A DNA stretch of 64,000 nucleotides from Pseudomonas citrullilanati. Its GTDB lineage: Bacteria > Pseudomonadota > Gammaproteobacteria > Pseudomonadales > Pseudomonadaceae. A program made the position numbers and the translations under genes. The DNA lies in assembly GCF_030580855.1 (NCBI RefSeq), contig NZ_JAUQOP010000024.1, forward strand, positions 1 to 64,000, read 5' to 3'. Under the pieces are notes generated by a model, which worked only from the letters and a program-made list of their open reading frames with translations, did not search any database and was not told where the DNA came from. This document shows, one piece after another, positions 60,888 through 64,000 of this stretch. Each line of letters begins with the position of its first letter. Position 1 is the first letter of the stretch.

Positions 60888-63752
60888 TCAATCCTGAGCC
60901 TTCAACAGGTTTCCAAGCCCTTGCGCCTCGATTGGCTGGCTGATCAGGTAGCCCTGAACCTCGTCACACCCCTCGTGCCTGAGAAACGCCAACTGGTCAT
61001 CCCGCTCCACACCTTCAGCCACCACCTTCAGCGACAAGCCATGGGCCATGGCGATGATTGCCCGGGTAATCGCCGCGTCTTCGCTGCCCTCCCCCAGCCC
61101 GCGAATGAACGCCTGGTCGATCTTCACGTAATCCACCGGAATCCGCTTGAGGTAGCTCAGGGACGAATAGCCCGTGCCGAAATCGTCGATCGCCAGTGTC
61201 ACGCCCAGGTCACGCAGTTGCTGGAAGGTCGCGATGATGTGTTCGACGCTGTCGAGCAGCTGGCTTTCGGTCAGCTCCAGTTCCAGGTAACGAGGCTCCA
61301 GCCCGGTTTCTTCCAGCACCTGGCGCACCAGGCTGACCAACTTGCCCTGGCGCAACTGATGCACCGACAGGTTGACCGAGACCCTGATTGGCGCAAGACC
61401 CTCGCGCTGCCATTCGCAGGCCTGCCAGCAGGCCTGGCGCAACACGAACTCGCCAATCGGCCCGATCAGCCCGGTTTCCTCGGCCAGCCCGATGAAGTCG
61501 CCTGGCGGGATCCGCCCCATGGCCGGATGGTCCCAGCGCACCAAGGCTTCGGCAGCGTTCAGGCGACCGGTGGCCAGGCACAACTTGGGTTGGTAGAAGA
61601 CCTTCAATTGCTGCTCTTCAAGGGCTTTGCGCAGCTGGTTTTCCAATTGCAGGCGCTCCAGGGTGCTGGCCTGGAGACTGTCGGTGTAGAACTGGAAATT
61701 ATTGCCGCCCAGGTGCTTGGCATGTTGCATTGCCATATTGGCCTGGCTGACCAGCGTGGACACTTCCCGCGCATTATCGGGCAGCAGGCTGATGCCGATG
61801 GAGGCGCTGACCACCAACTCATGGCCTTCGATGGTCAGCGGCAGGCGCAACTTGGCCGACAACCGCGTGGCCACCCGGGCCAGGCTGGAGAGATTGCCAT
61901 AGGCGTCGAACAGCACGCCGAATTCGTCGCCGGACAAACGGGCGATGGTGTCGGCTTCGGGCAGTGCATTGATCAGGCGCCGGGCCATTTTCTGCAGCAA
62001 CTGGTCGGCGATATCGTGGCCCAGGCTGTCGTTGAGCAGCTTGAAGCGGTCCAGGTCGATGTGCAGCAGCGCCAAGCTGCGTCGTCCGCCCTGGCGCACC
62101 CGTTGATGCGCTTCCTGCAAGCGTTCGCGAAACAGCGAGCGATTCGCCAGCCCGGTCAGTTCGTCGTAATGGGTGAGGTAGCGCATCCGCTCTTCGGATT
62201 CGCGGCGCGCCGAAAGGTCGGCAAAGAAGCCGACGATATGGCTGACATTTCCCCGGGCATCGCGCACGACGTTCAAGTGCAGCCACTGCGGGTACAGCTC
62301 GCCATTGGCCCGCGCTTCCACCAGTTCACCCTGCCAGGAGCCATGCTGCTTGAGCGACTGGCGAATGACCGGGTAGTGCCGGCGCGCATCGCGACTGCAC
62401 GGCAGGTCGACCACATTGCGCCCGAGCATGTCATCGATGCTGAACCCGGTCACCCGGGTAAAGGCCTGGTTGGCGGCCAAGAGTACAAAGCCCGGATCGA
62501 AGATCACGATGCCTTCGCTGGCAGCCTCGAATACCGTGGCCGCGAGCTGCCGTTGCTGCTCGAGCTCCTTGGTGGCGCTGATGTTTCGCCGCGTGCCCAC
62601 CATGCGCAACACCCGGCCGGCCGCGCTGCGCTCCACCGCCCGGCCCCGGTCTTCGATCCAGACCCAGTGCCCGTCGCTGTGACGTATACGGTACTCGATC
62701 TGGTAATCCTCGCTGCGCCCCTTGAGGTGTTCGACCAGGGCCCGCTTGAGGGCCGGCAGGTCCTGGGGATGCAGGCGCGGGGTCAGATGACTGAGCATCG
62801 CCGTGACGTACTCGGGCTCCAGGCCGAACAACTCCTTGAGCTGGGTGTGATGGACCTCGTCGGTCTGCAGGTTCCAGTCCCATAGCCCCAGTTCGCTGGC
62901 CTTGAGCGCGAGGGCCAGGCGCGCCTCGCTCTTGCTCAGGGCCTGGCTGGCCACCTCCAGTTCGAGGCTGCGCTGCGCGACCCGTGCTTCCAGGCCGACC
63001 TGGGCGGCCCGCAGCTTGTCCTCCGCCGCACGACGCTGCTCGACTTCCCGGGCCAACGCTTCGTTGAGTTGCCCGCCGCGGATTTGCGCCTGCTGCAAGT
63101 GCTCGATCAGCGCCTGGTTCTGGAACCGTCGCAACAGGCCATTCTGGATCAGCCGGTTGACCTGCCAGGCCACGACGCTCAGCGAAGCCAGCACCACCAG
63201 CCCCAGCCAGCCCCAGCCGTGCTGTTGCTCGTCACCGCCCCAGAAGAGGTAGGCGATGGCCGGCAACAGGCAGGGCAAGGTAAACGACAGGTAGGCGGGG
63301 AGGCTTACGGCGTAGGCGACGCTGGCCGAGAGGGTAGCGGCGCCGATCAGGCCGAATACCCAGGCCTGCTGCTGGAAGCTGTCGGCCGGTACCAACGCGA
63401 TACCGGCACCGGCCAAGGTCAGGCCGGTCATCGCCGAGCCCAGCAAGAACATGCGCAGCCAGATCGGATGGGCTTGGCGACTCGGCATCGCCGAATCGAA
63501 CGCGGCGACCTGGATCACCCGCAACGCGACCAGCGACAACAACCAGACCAGCCAGACGCTGACCAGGAAATAGCGCGCCGGCTGCCACAGCAGCGCGGCG
63601 CAGACCAGGCCGTTGATCAACATGAACAGCGTGGGCAGCAGCGAGCCCTGGTACAGCATCCGTGTACGCTCGACCGCCATCTCCGTGGCGTACTGCTTGC
63701 AGATGACCCGCGGCTCCACACAAGGGCCCGCCAGATCGGAATTAAGGGTCAT
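60888..63752 (-). CDS. Membrane-bound GGDEF/EAL cyclic-di-GMP protein with PAS domains
   Basis: A 954-residue signalling protein that probably sets the level of cyclic-di-GMP. The N-terminal part has about five or six membrane helices (residues 35-210). A coiled coil and two PAS domains follow (LALALKASELGLWDWNLQTD near 290 and TVFEAASEGIVIFDPGFVLL near 410). The GGDEF domain reads SGDEF (near 650) in place of GGDEF, so cyclase activity may be altered. The EAL domain looks intact (EALVRW, DDFGTGYSSL, KIDQAFIRGL). It is likely a phosphodiesterase or dual enzyme. ATG 63752 is preferred to GTG 63758; neither has a strong ribosome site. Confidence 0.94.
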   Translation of the reverse strand: MTLNSDLAGPCVEPRVICKQYATEMAVERTRMLYQGSLLPTLFMLINGLVCAALLWQPARYFLVSVWLVWLLSLVALRVIQVAAFDSAMPSRQAHPIWLRMFLLGSAMTGLTLAGAGIALVPADSFQQQAWVFGLIGAATLSASVAYAVSLPAYLSFTLPCLLPAIAYLFWGGDEQQHGWGWLGLVVLASLSVVAWQVNRLIQNGLLRRFQNQALIEHLQQAQIRGGQLNEALAREVEQRRAAEDKLRAAQVGLEARVAQRSLELEVASQALSKSEARLALALKASELGLWDWNLQTDEVHHTQLKELFGLEPEYVTAMLSHLTPRLHPQDLPALKRALVEHLKGRSEDYQIEYRIRHSDGHWVWIEDRGRAVERSAAGRVLRMVGTRRNISATKELEQQRQLAATVFEAASEGIVIFDPGFVLLAANQAFTRVTGFSIDDMLGRNVVDLPCSRDARRHYPVIRQSLKQHGSWQGELVEARANGELYPQWLHLNVVRDARGNVSHIVGFFADLSARRESEERMRYLTHYDELTGLANRSLFRERLQEAHQRVRQGGRRSLALLHIDLDRFKLLNDSLGHDIADQLLQKMARRLINALPEADTIARLSGDEFGVLFDAYGNLSSLARVATRLSAKLRLPLTIEGHELVVSASIGISLLPDNAREVSTLVSQANMAMQHAKHLGGNNFQFYTDSLQASTLERLQLENQLRKALEEQQLKVFYQPKLCLATGRLNAAEALVRWDHPAMGRIPPGDFIGLAEETGLIGPIGEFVLRQACWQACEWQREGLAPIRVSVNLSVHQLRQGKLVSLVRQVLEETGLEPRYLELELTESQLLDSVEHIIATFQQLRDLGVTLAIDDFGTGYSSLSYLKRIPVDYVKIDQAFIRGLGEGSEDAAITRAIIAMAHGLSLKVVAEGVERDDQLAFLRHEGCDEVQGYLISQPIEAQGLGNLLKAQD

Positions 63753-64000
63753 AGGCACTGTTCTTGTTCTTATTCAGAGGGCACGGAGAACCCGAAAACG
63801 AGCACCGAGCATACACAAGCGCGAAGCCATCCCACACTGCTCCAGCTCATAAAAATACGGAAAATACTCGCCTGTTCATCCCATTGCGGCCCCTGCAAGC
63901 GAGCACCGACAACGGCTGCAGCCCATGACCAACCGGTCATCCTCAAACGATCTTTCATCGGCTCAGGCAAAGCGGAGTTTGCCCGGGGTGGCGCCGCACC
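63753..64000. other. Upstream region of the GGDEF/EAL gene to the window edge
   Basis: About 250 bases with no supported gene. Short open frames here have no ribosome site and no recognisable product; the neighbouring gene probably begins or ends beyond the window. Confidence 0.4.

Noticed and set aside
63770..63970. 66-codon frame upstream of the GGDEF/EAL gene
   Set aside because: No ribosome site, no recognisable product and an irregular composition.

Overview
This window is GC-rich chromosomal DNA from a Pseudomonas, most likely of the P. fluorescens group. The evidence is the pstSCAB-phoU locus with oversized PstA and PstC, the aa3 oxidase locus with its assembly genes, the pyruvate carboxylase/LysR/RpiR neighbourhood, many Pseudomonas REP hairpins, and Pseudomonas-restricted small proteins (DUF2790, DUF6124-like, DUF2909). 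Nearly all long genes are core metabolism; the accessory material is concentrated at about 17.5-21.8 kb, 29.9-33.7 kb and 36-49 kb.

Layout. 1-7.8 kb (minus strand): a CheY-like regulator, phoU, pstB, pstA, pstC and pstS, with two clear Pho boxes (before pstS and directly before pstC). 7.9-17.5 kb: one hypothetical gene, then a cytochrome c oxidase operon (coxB, coxA, ctaG, coxC, SURF1, a membrane-anchored hypothetical, ctaA, ctaB, sco) with a small DUF2909 gene on the opposite strand inside it. 17.5-21.8 kb: an AT-rich accessory patch with a partial duplication, a broken DUF6124 gene, a colicin M-like bacteriocin with a probable membrane immunity protein, an IS256 transposase remnant, two small unknown genes, and a DUF6124 gene behind a long, apparently structured leader.

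21.8-33.5 kb: a TonB-dependent siderophore receptor with a Fur-like site, an SDR oxidoreductase, a secreted alpha/beta hydrolase with a 27-codon peptide gene upstream, a ferric-reductase-like membrane protein, a two-component system divergent from a DUF2790 gene, a second structured leader plus DUF6124 gene, an AAA ATPase and a GNAT acetyltransferase. 33.9-36.1 kb: acetylpolyamine amidohydrolase and a polyamine-binding protein. 36.2-49.2 kb: two giant toxin-like proteins (1540 and 1642 residues; the second has an OTU-type cysteine protease motif) flanking a MocR regulator, a PaiB-type protein and two acetyltransferases. 49.4-52 kb: homocysteine S-methyltransferase and an amino-acid ABC importer without its ATPase. 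52.2-54.4 kb: an autotransporter. 54.5-60.1 kb: two-subunit pyruvate carboxylase, LysR and RpiR/HexR-type regulators. 60.5-63.8 kb: a small hypothetical and a GGDEF/EAL protein.

The most interesting signals are: (1) two paralogous leaders upstream of DUF6124 genes, with nested hairpins and alternating complementary TTTAGTAG/CTACTAA motifs that can reach the ribosome binding site; (2) a colicin M-like bacteriocin whose active-site motif lacks the expected histidine, next to a four-helix immunity candidate; (3) an OTU-type motif deep in a giant toxin-like protein; (4) a Pho-box promoter so close to pstC that the predicted transcript would be leaderless. All family names are from reading the sequence by eye; no database search was run.
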